Shown here one piece after another: positions 13,317 to 20,830 of a stretch of DNA of 35,095 nt (within the stretch, counting starts at the first letter, position 1; each line of letters opens with the position of its first letter). Source of the DNA: a virus; the IMG/VR virus record IMGVR_UViG_3300029309_000135, positions 1-35,095 of that record. One strand, written 5' to 3'. The translations under genes and the position numbers were made by a program. The notes beneath the pieces were generated by a model. That model worked only from the letters and a program-made list of their open reading frames with translations, was not told the origin of the DNA and ran no database searches.

Positions 13317-13531
13317 GTAAGGTGCGAACGCCCGCAGGTTACATGGTGCCCGCCAAGTATGTTGCAGGGCTGACAGGGGAGGAGCGGAAGCTGCGATTGC
13401 GCCAGTTAGACGAGATGCGGAAGAAAGGCAAACTACTAGGCCCACTAGCAGGAGATAAGAAGAAAGGAAAGAAAACCCCAGAGAGCAAGCATACCAAGGC
13501 TTACAGGCGGCGTTATGGCAAAAATAAGTGA
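13313..13531 (+). CDS. Lysine/arginine-rich small protein 1 (DUF5824-like pattern)
   Basis: The 72-residue protein overlaps the portal stop by four bases. It opens KVRTPAGYMVPAKYVAGLTG followed by EERKLRLRQLDEMRKKGKLL, and ends KAYRRRYGKNK. The P-x-[KR]-Y-V-x-GL motif then a charged helix resembles small proteins seen in marine phages and, in related form (DUF5824), in giant algal viruses. It has no acidic counterweight, so it should bind nucleic acid or acidic partners. It is the first of five basic genes in a row. Confidence 0.75.
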   Translation: MSKVRTPAGYMVPAKYVAGLTGEERKLRLRQLDEMRKKGKLLGPLAGDKKKGKKTPESKHTKAYRRRYGKNK

Positions 13532-13775
13532 GTCTGCGAAAAAGGCGCTGCAGCGTAAAGCGAAGGAGTCGAAGGCACCCTATGGGGCGCTGAAAGCTAT
13601 ATATATGAAGGGTTTGGGCGCAGCGGTCACATCAGGCCGCAGACCAGGGGTATCCCCGCAGCAGTGGGCAATGGCCCGAGTTAATAGTGTGCTAACTGGC
13701 GGCAAGGCTCGCTCAGTAGATGCGGCACAGTGGAAGCAGATCCAAAAACACCGCAAAGCGAAGCGCGGCAAGTAA
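13515..13775 (+). CDS. Lysine-rich small protein 2 (DUF5872-like pattern)
   Basis: The 86-residue protein begins MAKISESAKKALQRKAKESK. Its core, ALKAIYMKGLGAAVTSGRRP followed by GVSPQQWAMARVNSVLTGG (about 26-64), matches a [YF]-x-[RK]-GLxA-x-x-x-G-x-RPG-x-x-x-x-x-W-x-x-ARV-x-S-x-[LI]-x-G pattern that I associate with DUF5872-type proteins of giant viruses and marine phages. The C-terminus is basic (KHRKAKRGK). It overlaps the previous gene by 17 bases and shares one base with the next. The function of the family is unknown to me. Confidence 0.78.
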   Translation: MAKISESAKKALQRKAKESKAPYGALKAIYMKGLGAAVTSGRRPGVSPQQWAMARVNSVLTGGKARSVDAAQWKQIQKHRKAKRGK

Positions 13776-14059
13776 TGGCAAGAGACCCTAGATTAAAACG
13801 ATTCGGTCTCTCTGGGTACAATAAGCCAAAGAGAACGCCGAAGCACCCAAACAAAAGCCACATGGTATTAGCGAAAGAGGGCGACAAGATTAAGCTGATA
13901 AGATTTGGGCAGCAGGGCGCTCGCACTGCAGGTAAACCAAAGCCTGGGGAAAGTGAGGCAATGAAGAAAAAGCGTGCGAGCTTTAAGTCGAGACACGCCA
14001 AAAACATAGCTAAGGGTAAGATGTCTGCAGCGTTTTGGGCAAATAAGGTGAAATGGTAA
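13775..14059 (+). CDS. Lysine-rich small protein 3 (DUF6321-like)
   Basis: ATG 13775 overlaps the previous stop by one base and gives 94 residues; an upstream in-frame ATG at 13730 lies inside the previous gene. The core has strands SHMVLAKEGDKIKLIRFGQQ (about 28-47), then GARTAGKPKPGES and a conserved RASFKSRHAKNIAKGKMSAA ending FWANKVKW. The RFGQQGA...KRxSFxxRHxxNIxKGKxSAxxWAxKVKW series is distinctive and typical of DUF6321-type proteins. High positive charge suggests a role with packaged DNA or RNA, but this is not established. Confidence 0.82.
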   Translation: MARDPRLKRFGLSGYNKPKRTPKHPNKSHMVLAKEGDKIKLIRFGQQGARTAGKPKPGESEAMKKKRASFKSRHAKNIAKGKMSAAFWANKVKW

Positions 14060-14248
14060 ATGGCAAAAGGTGTGGCGCATTACAAGAAAGACGGGACTTT
14101 GCATTCTGGCAACACTCACAAGATGCCAGATGGTAGTTTACATACAGGCAAGGTACACGGGAAAACCTCGGTGAAACTATTTCACTATAAGGATTTATCC
14201 AAGCGGGCAAAGGCAAAAGCTGACGCCCAGAAAGCAAAGAAAAAGTAA
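14060..14248 (+). CDS. Lysine-rich small protein 4
   Basis: The 62-residue product starts directly after the previous stop. It contains HYKKDGTLHSGNTHKMPDGS followed by LHTGKVHGKTSVKLFHYKDL, a pair of DGTLHSG/DGSLHTG hairpin-like repeats, and a Lys-Ala tail (SKRAKAKADAQKAKKK). This histidine- and glycine-rich hairpin with a KAK tail recurs in marine phages. No biochemical role is known to me. Confidence 0.75.
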   Translation: MAKGVAHYKKDGTLHSGNTHKMPDGSLHTGKVHGKTSVKLFHYKDLSKRAKAKADAQKAKKK

Positions 14249-14260
14249 GGAGGCGCTGTT

Positions 14261-14359
14261 ATGCCAACTGGAAAAGGAAGTTATGGGAACATGGTCGGAA
14301 GGCCACCAAAAAAGAAAAAAAAGGCAGCAGCTAAGCCTAAAAAGAATGGCAAAAAGTAA
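14261..14359 (+). CDS. Lysine-rich micro-protein 5
   Basis: This 32-residue frame has one of the best ribosome binding sites in the region (AAGGAGG, 14246-14252, before ATG 14261). The product begins MPTGKGSYGNMVGRPPKKKK and continues with a Lys-Ala tail to KNGKK. The G-x-YG-x-x-VGRPPKKK start is like AT-hook-type GRP motifs and occurs in other phage micro-proteins. Its size is below usual gene-finding limits, but position and ribosome binding site support expression. Confidence 0.65.
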   Translation: MPTGKGSYGNMVGRPPKKKKKAAAKPKKNGKK

Positions 14360-14368
14360 CTGCATTGA

Positions 14369-16174
14369 GTGTCTGCCGAAGATGATATTTTTGATGCCGT
14401 CACGAGGCATCAGATATTTGTATTGCGTTACGCAAAAGGCCGTGAGCGAGAGGCAGAGGAGTTTATTGCCCGCCAGTTAGAGGAGGTTATATACCGTCTC
14501 GAAACTGGCAACCTGACTGATTTTGGGCGCAGCAGAGCACAGGCCCAAGCAACTGACCTATATCAATATCTAGGAGAGTCAGATAAAGAATACGCAGACG
14601 CGTTTAAATCTAAGCTGGTCGAGTTTGGGGAGTACGAGGCTGAATTCAACCGCACAATGATGCAGAAACACCTGCAGACGGATCTGTCCGTCCCTGCTCC
14701 GATACAAATACAGCAGGCGGCGTTTGCAAACATCATGGGCTTAGAGCCTAGCAAAGGCTACACATTAGGCGGAATGCTGGACGATTTTGGCCCGCTGCAC
14801 CGCGACTTAGTGATTGGTAAGGTTAGAGCAGCCATTGTCCTGGGGGATACTACTAATGAGCTTACATCGGAGATACGTAAACTCGTCGGATTACAAGGTC
14901 GCAAAGCCGCTACTCTGGCGCGTACAGCGGTTAATCATGTCTCTGTACAGGCGCGTAAAGAGACTCTTAAAGAAAATGATGACGTTTTGCTTGGGTACGA
15001 GTGGGTAGCGACCTTAGATAGCCGCACATCTTTGATATGCATGGCCCGCGACGGGGTTATATATAAAGATTACGACAACGACCCAAAGCCTCCGGCGCAC
15101 TTTAACTGCCGCAGCACAATTACCCCCAAAGTTAACCCCGCGTTTGACCTGGGAGCAGATGATATCGGCACTCGCGCAGCCGTGGGCAGCGGTGGGGCTG
15201 GTCCAGTTTCTGCAGGGCTTAACTACGATCAATGGTTACGCAAGCAAAGTGCTGGATTCCAAGACCAGGTGCTCGGCAAATCAAGGGCCAAGCTCTTCCG
15301 AGGCGGTCTGACAATTGATAAATTTATCGATCAAAAGGGAAAAACCCTCACGCTCACGCAATTAAAGCGGGATGATGCCCAGTTTGTTCTGGAGACAGAG
15401 ATAACGCCCAATGTCAGCGTGTCGGGGCGCGTAAAATTTGACGATATCAATGATTGTAAAGATCTTACAGCGGAAGAACTATCACAATTTCTTGATGATA
15501 CGTTATCGCCAGACCTCAAAAAACTTGTGACCAGAATCGAAAGGCCAGCCAAGATATTCGACGGCGAGAAAAACAAAAAAGGTGAGCCTACAGGGTCATA
15601 TTACAGTAGCTATTATAGGAAATTGCATCAGGAAAATTACATAAATGACGATATGAACCGAACGCCTATCACGTTTGCCCATGAGTACGGGCATCATATT
15701 GATTATGAGTTAGGTGACAAAAGATTCCAGGCGTTTAGCGAGGCGAATCCGGCATTTAAAAAAGCGTTTCTGGATGACCGCAAAGAATTGGGATTAAGGG
15801 CTACAAAAACGAAGCAGCAGGCGCTGGATATGTTGAGTCAAGAGCTATATGACGATCAGGTAATGACAAATGCCAAGAACGGCTACACATGGACCGAAAA
15901 GGTTCGCAAAACAAGCTGGTCATCAAAGGCGTCTGATATCGTAGATGCTATGTCTGAGGGCAAATTCTGGAAATCGGGGCATTGGGGCCACGGGCCAAAG
16001 TACTACAAAAACAGGGGGTCCAAAGAAAAAGAAACGTTCGCCAATCTGTTTGCACTGCGTGGAAACCCAGAGGCGTGGGCGTTTTGTCAGCGCCGCTTTC
16101 CGCGTCTGTCAAAGCTATTTGATGAAATTGTAGACGAGTACCTGAAATCAGGGAGAAACACATATGACGGCTGA
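14369..16174 (+). CDS. MuF minor head protein fused to a zinc metallopeptidase
   Basis: The 601-residue protein starts with GTG 14369. The N-terminal half is a MuF-type head morphogenesis domain (core about 150-255). It includes ARTAVNHVSVQARKE, WVATLDSRTSLICMARDG and the typical end PPAHFNCRST (C247, R248) ITP. Residues about 330-601 are a different module with HEYGHH (HExxH at 438-442) inside TFAHEYGHHIDYEL. E555 in KETFANLFAL is a candidate third zinc ligand, as in gluzincin-type toxins. MuF proteins carrying C-terminal enzyme or toxin domains are known in phages. The module may be a head-maturation protease or an injected effector. Neighbours: five basic micro-genes upstream and an overlapping small gene downstream. 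Confidence 0.88.
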   Translation: MSAEDDIFDAVTRHQIFVLRYAKGREREAEEFIARQLEEVIYRLETGNLTDFGRSRAQAQATDLYQYLGESDKEYADAFKSKLVEFGEYEAEFNRTMMQKHLQTDLSVPAPIQIQQAAFANIMGLEPSKGYTLGGMLDDFGPLHRDLVIGKVRAAIVLGDTTNELTSEIRKLVGLQGRKAATLARTAVNHVSVQARKETLKENDDVLLGYEWVATLDSRTSLICMARDGVIYKDYDNDPKPPAHFNCRSTITPKVNPAFDLGADDIGTRAAVGSGGAGPVSAGLNYDQWLRKQSAGFQDQVLGKSRAKLFRGGLTIDKFIDQKGKTLTLTQLKRDDAQFVLETEITPNVSVSGRVKFDDINDCKDLTAEELSQFLDDTLSPDLKKLVTRIERPAKIFDGEKNKKGEPTGSYYSSYYRKLHQENYINDDMNRTPITFAHEYGHHIDYELGDKRFQAFSEANPAFKKAFLDDRKELGLRATKTKQQALDMLSQELYDDQVMTNAKNGYTWTEKVRKTSWSSKASDIVDAMSEGKFWKSGHWGHGPKYYKNRGSKEKETFANLFALRGNPEAWAFCQRRFPRLSKLFDEIVDEYLKSGRNTYDG

Positions 16175-16349
16175 CAAAGTGCTGACCCATAAAGACCTAG
16201 TAAAGATGTATCGCAAAAAATTTGGCAAAGACCCAGAATATAGTGGAGCTGATTGGGCTAGGGTGGGCGCCACGAGACTGATTGTGGAGGCTTTAGATAC
16301 TGGTATACCGATACAAGATGATCCAGTGCCGAAAGGCGTGGATACGTAA
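16164..16349 (+). CDS. Small protein overlapping the MuF-peptidase gene
   Basis: The 61-residue protein begins at ATG 16164, 11 bases inside the upstream gene. It is helical (TADKVLTHKDLVKMYRKKFG) with a second helix (ADWARVGATRLIVEALDTG) and a proline-rich end (IPIQDDPVPKGVDT). No family is recognised. Direct overlap suggests it works with, or is made in ratio to, the MuF-metallopeptidase, for instance as an inhibitor or adaptor. That is inference from position only. Confidence 0.65.
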   Translation: MTADKVLTHKDLVKMYRKKFGKDPEYSGADWARVGATRLIVEALDTGIPIQDDPVPKGVDT

Positions 16350-16350
16350 C

Positions 16351-16363
16351 GCGGCAGAGCCGC
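16351..16363. other. Small hairpin before the scaffold gene
   Basis: GCGGC (16351-16355) pairs with GCCGC (16359-16363) around an AGA loop, in the 38-base gap between genes. No U tract follows. It could be an RNA processing or stability element; evidence is slight. Confidence 0.3.
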
Positions 16364-16387
16364 AAACTTGCAAACCAGAGGTGACGC

Positions 16388-17047
16388 ATGGAAATAGAAG
16401 GTGTAGAGCTGCCGGAAGAGGCTAAAGAGGCCGTAATGGCTAAGTTTAACGAAGAGCTGCAGGCTAGGGTGGAAGAGCAAACCTCTGGCCTCAAGGCTAA
16501 AGTTGATGAGCTGTTAGCGGAAAAAAAGAAGGTCAAAGCGGAACGAGAGGAGGCGCGTCTCGCAGCTAAACTAGAGGCTGAACAAAAAGCCGCTGCGGAG
16601 AACGACTATAAGCAGTTATTTGAGTCGCAGAAAGGCGAGGCGGATACTCTGCGCCGGAAGATCGAGGATATGAATGCCAGTATCACAATGCAGAAAATTT
16701 CTGCAGAAGCTGGTAAAATAGCAGCATCGTTGTCGAAGAACACCCAGAGGGCTGAGCTTCTACAGGATAAAATTAGCCAGAGGCTAACGATTGTTGATGA
16801 TGAAATACGAGTTACCGACGAGAGTGGGCAGCTTACAGTTTCTACCATTGACGAGTTAACCGCGAGTATTCGCGGTAAGTACGATTTCTTAGTAGATGGT
16901 ACGCAGGCGAGTGGCGGCGGGGCCGCACGTTCAGATGGCAGGGCCGAAGAACGAAGCATAGAGATTAGTCGCGTAGAATTTGAAGGTATGAGCCACGCCC
17001 AGCGTGCTGAATTCTTCAAATCTGGCGGCAGAATTTTTGATGACTAA
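16388..17047 (+). CDS. Putative scaffolding protein
   Basis: The 219-residue protein is a long charged coiled coil from about 20 to 120 (EELQARVEEQTSGLKAKVDE, KKKVKAEREEARLAAKLEAE, QKGEADTLRRKIEDMNASIT). A C-terminal part follows with a short beta region (ISQRLTIVDDEIRVTDESGQ), a glycine-rich link (ASGGGAARSDGR) and a final helix (SHAQRAEFFKSGG). This arrangement directly before the coat gene is typical of phage scaffold (GP20-like). The C-terminal helix would bind the coat protein. The ATG at 16388 follows AGAGGTGACGC. Confidence 0.85.
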   Translation: MEIEGVELPEEAKEAVMAKFNEELQARVEEQTSGLKAKVDELLAEKKKVKAEREEARLAAKLEAEQKAAAENDYKQLFESQKGEADTLRRKIEDMNASITMQKISAEAGKIAASLSKNTQRAELLQDKISQRLTIVDDEIRVTDESGQLTVSTIDELTASIRGKYDFLVDGTQASGGGAARSDGRAEERSIEISRVEFEGMSHAQRAEFFKSGGRIFDD

Positions 17048-17058
17048 TTTGGAGGCCC

Positions 17059-18213
17059 ATGATGGCTAATGTATTGACTGATCTCGCGGCGGATATCTAC
17101 AAAGCCGCTGACGTGGTGGGGCGAGAGCTTGTGGGCTTTATCCCTGCTGTAACTATTAATGCGAACGGCTCAGAACGTGTAGCAAAAGGCGACGTGGTAA
17201 GGGCGTCTTTTACACGCGCTGCGACGGCTGTAAATGTCAGTGAGTCAATGTCTGTACCAGAAGGCACCGACCAGACGGTAGATAATAAGACTCTGACGAT
17301 CAATAACAGTCGCGCCGTGCAGATTCCATACACTGGAGAGGATATTCGACACCTAAATAACGGCATCGGATACGAGACCGTGTACGGCGATCAAATCGCA
17401 CAGGCTATGCGCACGCTCTGCAATGAAATAGAAGCAGATCTGTGGGAGGAGGCATACGAAAGCGCCTCCAGGGCCGTAGGGACAGCGGGCACTACGCCGT
17501 TCGCCTCTAACTTTGACGCTATCGCTGACATTCGCCAGATTTTGGCGGATAACGGTATGCCCCAGAACGATGGGCAGGTGTCACTGGTGATGAACACTGC
17601 AGCGGGTGCTAATCTGCGTAAGCAGGCTACCTTACAGCAGGCAAATACCTCTGGCGGCACGGATTTGCTGCGTCAAGGCGTCTTGCTGGACCTGATGGGG
17701 ATTGCAATACGCGAGTCTGCGCAGATTAGCCTGCACACCAAGGGCACTGCGACCGGCTTAGATGCAGCGGGCGGTGAGCCAGTTGGTGAGACATCAATTG
17801 CCTTAGATGGCGGTGATGGCGGATCTCTGCTCCCTGGTGACGTGGTGACGTTTGCGGGTGACTCCAATAACTACGTCATCAATACGGGCTTTACAGCAGC
17901 GTCCGGCACGGCAACGATTGGTGGACCAGGGCTGCAAGCGGCCTTAGCAGACACCACGGAGATGACGATTGGCAACAACTACACGCCAAATATGGCCTTT
18001 CATCGTCGCGCCTTAGAGCTTGCTGTGCGAGCACCAGCGGTGCCAGAGGGCGGTGACTCCGCAGATGACGCTTTGACGGTACAAGACCCTGTTAGCGGTC
18101 TAGTGTTTGAGGTGCGAGTCTATAAAGGCTACCGCAAAACCATGATAGAAGTTGCATCAGCATGGGGCGTGAAGGGCTGGAAATCAGACTTTATCGCTAC
18201 CTTGATGGGCTAA
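17059..18213 (+). CDS. Major capsid protein, P22 gp5-like
   Basis: The 384-residue protein begins MANVLTDLAADIYKAADVVG (second of two ATGs at 17062 also possible) and continues with VGFIPAVTINANGSERVAKG and RAVQIPYTGEDIRHLNNGIG. These features recall the P22 coat family, an HK97 fold. A domain with glycine/aspartate-rich turns (LDGGDGGSLLPGDVVTFAGD at about 250-270 and following strands) would match the family's inserted beta domain. GGAGG at 17050-17054 gives strong translation. The gene is closed by the terminator at 18221. Confidence 0.9.
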   Translation: MMANVLTDLAADIYKAADVVGRELVGFIPAVTINANGSERVAKGDVVRASFTRAATAVNVSESMSVPEGTDQTVDNKTLTINNSRAVQIPYTGEDIRHLNNGIGYETVYGDQIAQAMRTLCNEIEADLWEEAYESASRAVGTAGTTPFASNFDAIADIRQILADNGMPQNDGQVSLVMNTAAGANLRKQATLQQANTSGGTDLLRQGVLLDLMGIAIRESAQISLHTKGTATGLDAAGGEPVGETSIALDGGDGGSLLPGDVVTFAGDSNNYVINTGFTAASGTATIGGPGLQAALADTTEMTIGNNYTPNMAFHRRALELAVRAPAVPEGGDSADDALTVQDPVSGLVFEVRVYKGYRKTMIEVASAWGVKGWKSDFIATLMG

Positions 18214-18220
18214 ATCTAAG

Positions 18221-18242
18221 GGGGGCGCGAGCCCCCTTTTAT
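18221..18242 (+). terminator. Rho-independent terminator after the coat gene
   Basis: GGGGGC (18221-18226) pairs with GCCCCC (18231-18236) around a GCGA tetraloop, followed by TTTTATT. It lies seven bases after the coat stop codon and ends 15 bases before the next start at 18257. It probably lowers expression of the connector and tail genes relative to the coat. Confidence 0.85.
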
Positions 18243-18256
18243 TGCCGGAGTATCAC

Positions 18257-18730
18257 ATGGCTCTGACCGTGGAAAACGGGACACTTGTGGCTAATGCTAA
18301 TAGTTACGTAAGCGCTGCCAACTACACCGCTTGGGCCGATGCTCGGGGGTTCACATATCCAGGGTTGCCGGAGCTAGAGCAAAAGATCCTGCGAGCGATG
18401 GATTACATTGAATCCTTGCAGTTTGTCGGACAGAAGCATGAGGAAACGCAGGCGTTACAGTGGCCGAGAGACCAGGTTGTGATTGATGGGTATTCTGTTG
18501 AGTCTGATGAAATACCTAAAGAAGTAAAAGCGGCAGTCTACGAAGCAATCAAAGCTGACATTGATGGCGATAGCAGGCTATTGCCGTCAGACAGAGAAAC
18601 GTTATCTGAGTCGATTGGTAACATAAGCGTCAGCTATAAACAGTCTGCGGGTATGAAACGCTCGATCCCAGGCGTTACCAAAGCGCTGCGCAAGCTCGTG
18701 AGAAACCCTACGGAAGTCGGTAGAGCATGA
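18257..18730 (+). CDS. Head-tail adaptor, DnaT-like family
   Basis: The 157-residue product is read from ATG 18257 with GGAG at 18246-18249; a TTG at 18242 falls inside the terminator's U tract. It has the pattern TVENGTLVANANSYVSAANY (3-22), TAWADARG, then LPELEQKILRAMDYIE, ALQWPRDQV and IPKEVKAAVYEAIKADIDG. Pfam lists the family as putative DnaT-like ssDNA binding. Its regular place after the coat gene and its helical core make a head-tail connector (adaptor) role much more likely. Confidence 0.82.
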   Translation: MALTVENGTLVANANSYVSAANYTAWADARGFTYPGLPELEQKILRAMDYIESLQFVGQKHEETQALQWPRDQVVIDGYSVESDEIPKEVKAAVYEAIKADIDGDSRLLPSDRETLSESIGNISVSYKQSAGMKRSIPGVTKALRKLVRNPTEVGRA

Positions 18731-19077
18731 GCTTTGATTACACGTCCCTACAGGCGTCCGGTTCTGCCTTAATTAAAAAGTTTGGGCAGCAGCTCACGTT
18801 TTCTAGGACTGTTAAAGGCTCATATAGCCCAGCGACCGGCACCACAACCAATACTACCTCTACCTTTGCGAAACACGCGTGCATTTTTGACTATTCCGAC
18901 AGGGATATAGGCACTAACACTGTGCAAGCAGGGGATAGGAGGCTTTTAGCAGAGGCGCACACTTACGAGGTAGGTGATACCGTTGCTATTGGCTCAGACA
19001 CTTACCGAGTGGTATCCATATCTTTAAACCAGCCCGCAGGTACGATGCTGTCGGCAGATCTGCAGGTGCGCAAGTGA
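18727..19077 (+). CDS. Head closure / stopper-type protein
   Basis: The 116-residue protein is beta-rich: QQLTFSRTVKGSYSPATGTT (about 22-41), CIFDYSDRDI, VQAGDRRLLAEAHTYEVGDT (about 66-86), and a last strand YRVVSISLNQPAGTMLSADL ending QVRK. The QAGDRRLLL...GD.V.....Y.V......PAG pattern is found in siphovirus neck proteins between adaptor and gp10-like genes. It likely closes the head after packaging. Overlaps of four bases link both neighbours. Confidence 0.75.
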   Translation: MSFDYTSLQASGSALIKKFGQQLTFSRTVKGSYSPATGTTTNTTSTFAKHACIFDYSDRDIGTNTVQAGDRRLLAEAHTYEVGDTVAIGSDTYRVVSISLNQPAGTMLSADLQVRK

Positions 19078-19505
19078 AAACGTGGGATGTCGCGATAGAG
19101 AACATCGAAAAGCTGCCTGAAAAGGTCGTTAGGGGCACCGTCCTAGGGATGTTTAGCCGCATCGTTAAGCGTAGCCCTGTCGATACGGGGCGTTTTAGAG
19201 GCAATTGGCAAATCACTATCGACGCACCAGCTACCGGCCAACTTGGTGCGGATAAAGGCGGAGGTAGAGCGATTGCAGCGGCTACAAGTGTCGCCCAGGG
19301 CCAGAGGTTCCCAGCCAACGCTTATTTCATCACCAACAATATGCCTTACGGTGAAAAATTAGAGTTTGGTGGGTATCCGACAGCTCCCAAAAACCCCACT
19401 GGTAAAACTCAGGGCGGATTTTCAGCGCAAGCACCGAGCGGCATGGTCAGGGTATCAATCGCAGAATTTGAGAAGGTGATAAAAGAGGCCGCAGCGAAGG
19501 TATGA
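19074..19505 (+). CDS. HK97 gp10-like tail/connector protein
   Basis: The 143-residue product starts with GTG 19074. The motif RIVKRSPVDTGRFRGNWQIT (about 29-48), the Y-A/G-x-x-LEFGG-like MPYGEKLEFGG (about 91-101), and the APSGMVR end are the hallmarks of the HK97 gp10 / lambda Z-like family at the head-tail junction. It overlaps the previous gene by four bases and the next by four. Confidence 0.88.
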   Translation: MKTWDVAIENIEKLPEKVVRGTVLGMFSRIVKRSPVDTGRFRGNWQITIDAPATGQLGADKGGGRAIAAATSVAQGQRFPANAYFITNNMPYGEKLEFGGYPTAPKNPTGKTQGGFSAQAPSGMVRVSIAEFEKVIKEAAAKV

Positions 19506-19906
19506 CCACCATATTCAATGACGTGCAAGCAGCTTTAGACACGAAGCTAGCAACGGTTACAGGCACAAATGTGGCATTTCCAAACGTGCCGTACACGCCG
19601 CAAGCTGGCACATCTTATTTACGAGCGAGTTTTCTGCCCGCAGAGACAACTCAAGCGGGCTTAGGGGCTAACGGTAAAGACGAGACAAACGGCATTTATC
19701 AGATAGATGTAGTGGTGCCGAGAGGCAGTGGCAGACCGCAGCTTATAGATACCGTTGCGGATCTATTCAAGCGGGGCACCGTTTCGTCGTACAATAGCGT
19801 AAACGTGCGGGTGAGATCAGTAAGTATGTCGCCCGCCATACTGGATGAAGAATGGTACTTTGTGCCCATTTCGGTCAACTTTCAAACATTTACAGAGGCT
19901 AGATAG
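19502..19906 (+). CDS. Tail terminator protein, DUF4128 / gpU-like
   Basis: The 134-residue protein has an alpha-beta fold signature like lambda gpU: IFNDVQAALDTKLATVTGTN at the N-terminus, YLRASFLPAETTQAGLGANG in the middle, then GIYQIDVVVPRGSGR and the helix LIDTVADLFKRGT, ending in WYFVPISVNFQTF. The family caps the tail tube at its head-proximal end. Its place between gp10-like and tube genes agrees. Confidence 0.85.
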   Translation: MTTIFNDVQAALDTKLATVTGTNVAFPNVPYTPQAGTSYLRASFLPAETTQAGLGANGKDETNGIYQIDVVVPRGSGRPQLIDTVADLFKRGTVSSYNSVNVRVRSVSMSPAILDEEWYFVPISVNFQTFTEAR

Positions 19907-19908
19907 AT

Positions 19909-20826
19909 ATGGCTATTGCAAACGGCGCACAACACAGTCTGCATTATATTGCAGAAACTACGTACGGCACGACGCCATCAACCCCAGGGTTCACGCCGCT
20001 GCCCCACACTGGTACTACGCTGGCTGTCACAAAAGACGCTATAGAGAGCGAAACGCTCAAAGGGGATCGGCAAGTTGACGATTTCCGTCATGGAAATAAG
20101 TCGGTCAGCGGCGATGTTACATCTGAGCTGCAATATGGCGCTTTCGACGACATATTAGAGGCTGTGCTATGCGGGTCTTGGTCAACCGACGTGCTCAAAG
20201 CAGGCGTAACCCGTAGATCATTCAGTCTACAGCGCAAGTTTGCCGATTTAGCGACTCCAGAGTTTCACACTTATACAGGGTGTGAATTTAACACCATGTC
20301 GTTATCAGTGGCACCAAATGCAATGGTCGGCGTCACGTTTGGCGTGGTAGGTAAAAATCTCGGTTTAGCAACAGCGGCCATCACTGGCTCCACATTTGCG
20401 GCTGACCCTACCACGTCGCCTTTTGATTCCTTTACGGGCTCGATATCGGAGGGCGGTTCTACAATAGCAACGGTCACCGCTATAGAGCTGAGCTTAGAAA
20501 ACGGCATTGAGCCACTGTTTTCGGTAGGCAGCGTAACGACTAATCGACCGTCGATAGGTCGCTCTCGTCTCTCTGGAACGCTGACAACCTACTTTGAGAA
20601 CAAAACCCTATATCAGAAGTTTCTCAACGAGACGTCAAGCAGCATTTCTTTGACATTGACTGACGCAGCGGGGAATGACTACATCATCAGCCTGCCAAAC
20701 GTTAAATATAACTCGGGACAACCGGATGTGGCTGGTGAGGGCGCAGTGACTATTGCAATGGAGTTTGTAGCGCTTTACGACAGCACAGACGACAGTCAAA
20801 TTAAAATTACCCGTACGGCGGCGTAA
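19909..20826 (+). CDS. Tail tube protein
   Basis: The 305-residue protein belongs to the Phage_tube_2-type family. It opens with HSLHYIAETTYGTTPSTPGF, has a ETLKGDRQVDDFRHGNKSVS segment (about 48-67) and GDVTSELQYGAFDDILEAVL (68-87). Later blocks include VTAIELSLENGIEPLFSVGS and SRLSGTLTTYFENKTLYQKF. This is the typical beta-barrel tail tube subunit of non-contractile tails, expected to polymerise around the tape measure. It starts two bases after the terminator gene stop. Confidence 0.9.
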   Translation: MAIANGAQHSLHYIAETTYGTTPSTPGFTPLPHTGTTLAVTKDAIESETLKGDRQVDDFRHGNKSVSGDVTSELQYGAFDDILEAVLCGSWSTDVLKAGVTRRSFSLQRKFADLATPEFHTYTGCEFNTMSLSVAPNAMVGVTFGVVGKNLGLATAAITGSTFAADPTTSPFDSFTGSISEGGSTIATVTAIELSLENGIEPLFSVGSVTTNRPSIGRSRLSGTLTTYFENKTLYQKFLNETSSSISLTLTDAAGNDYIISLPNVKYNSGQPDVAGEGAVTIAMEFVALYDSTDDSQIKITRTAA

Positions 20827-20830
20827 TCGA

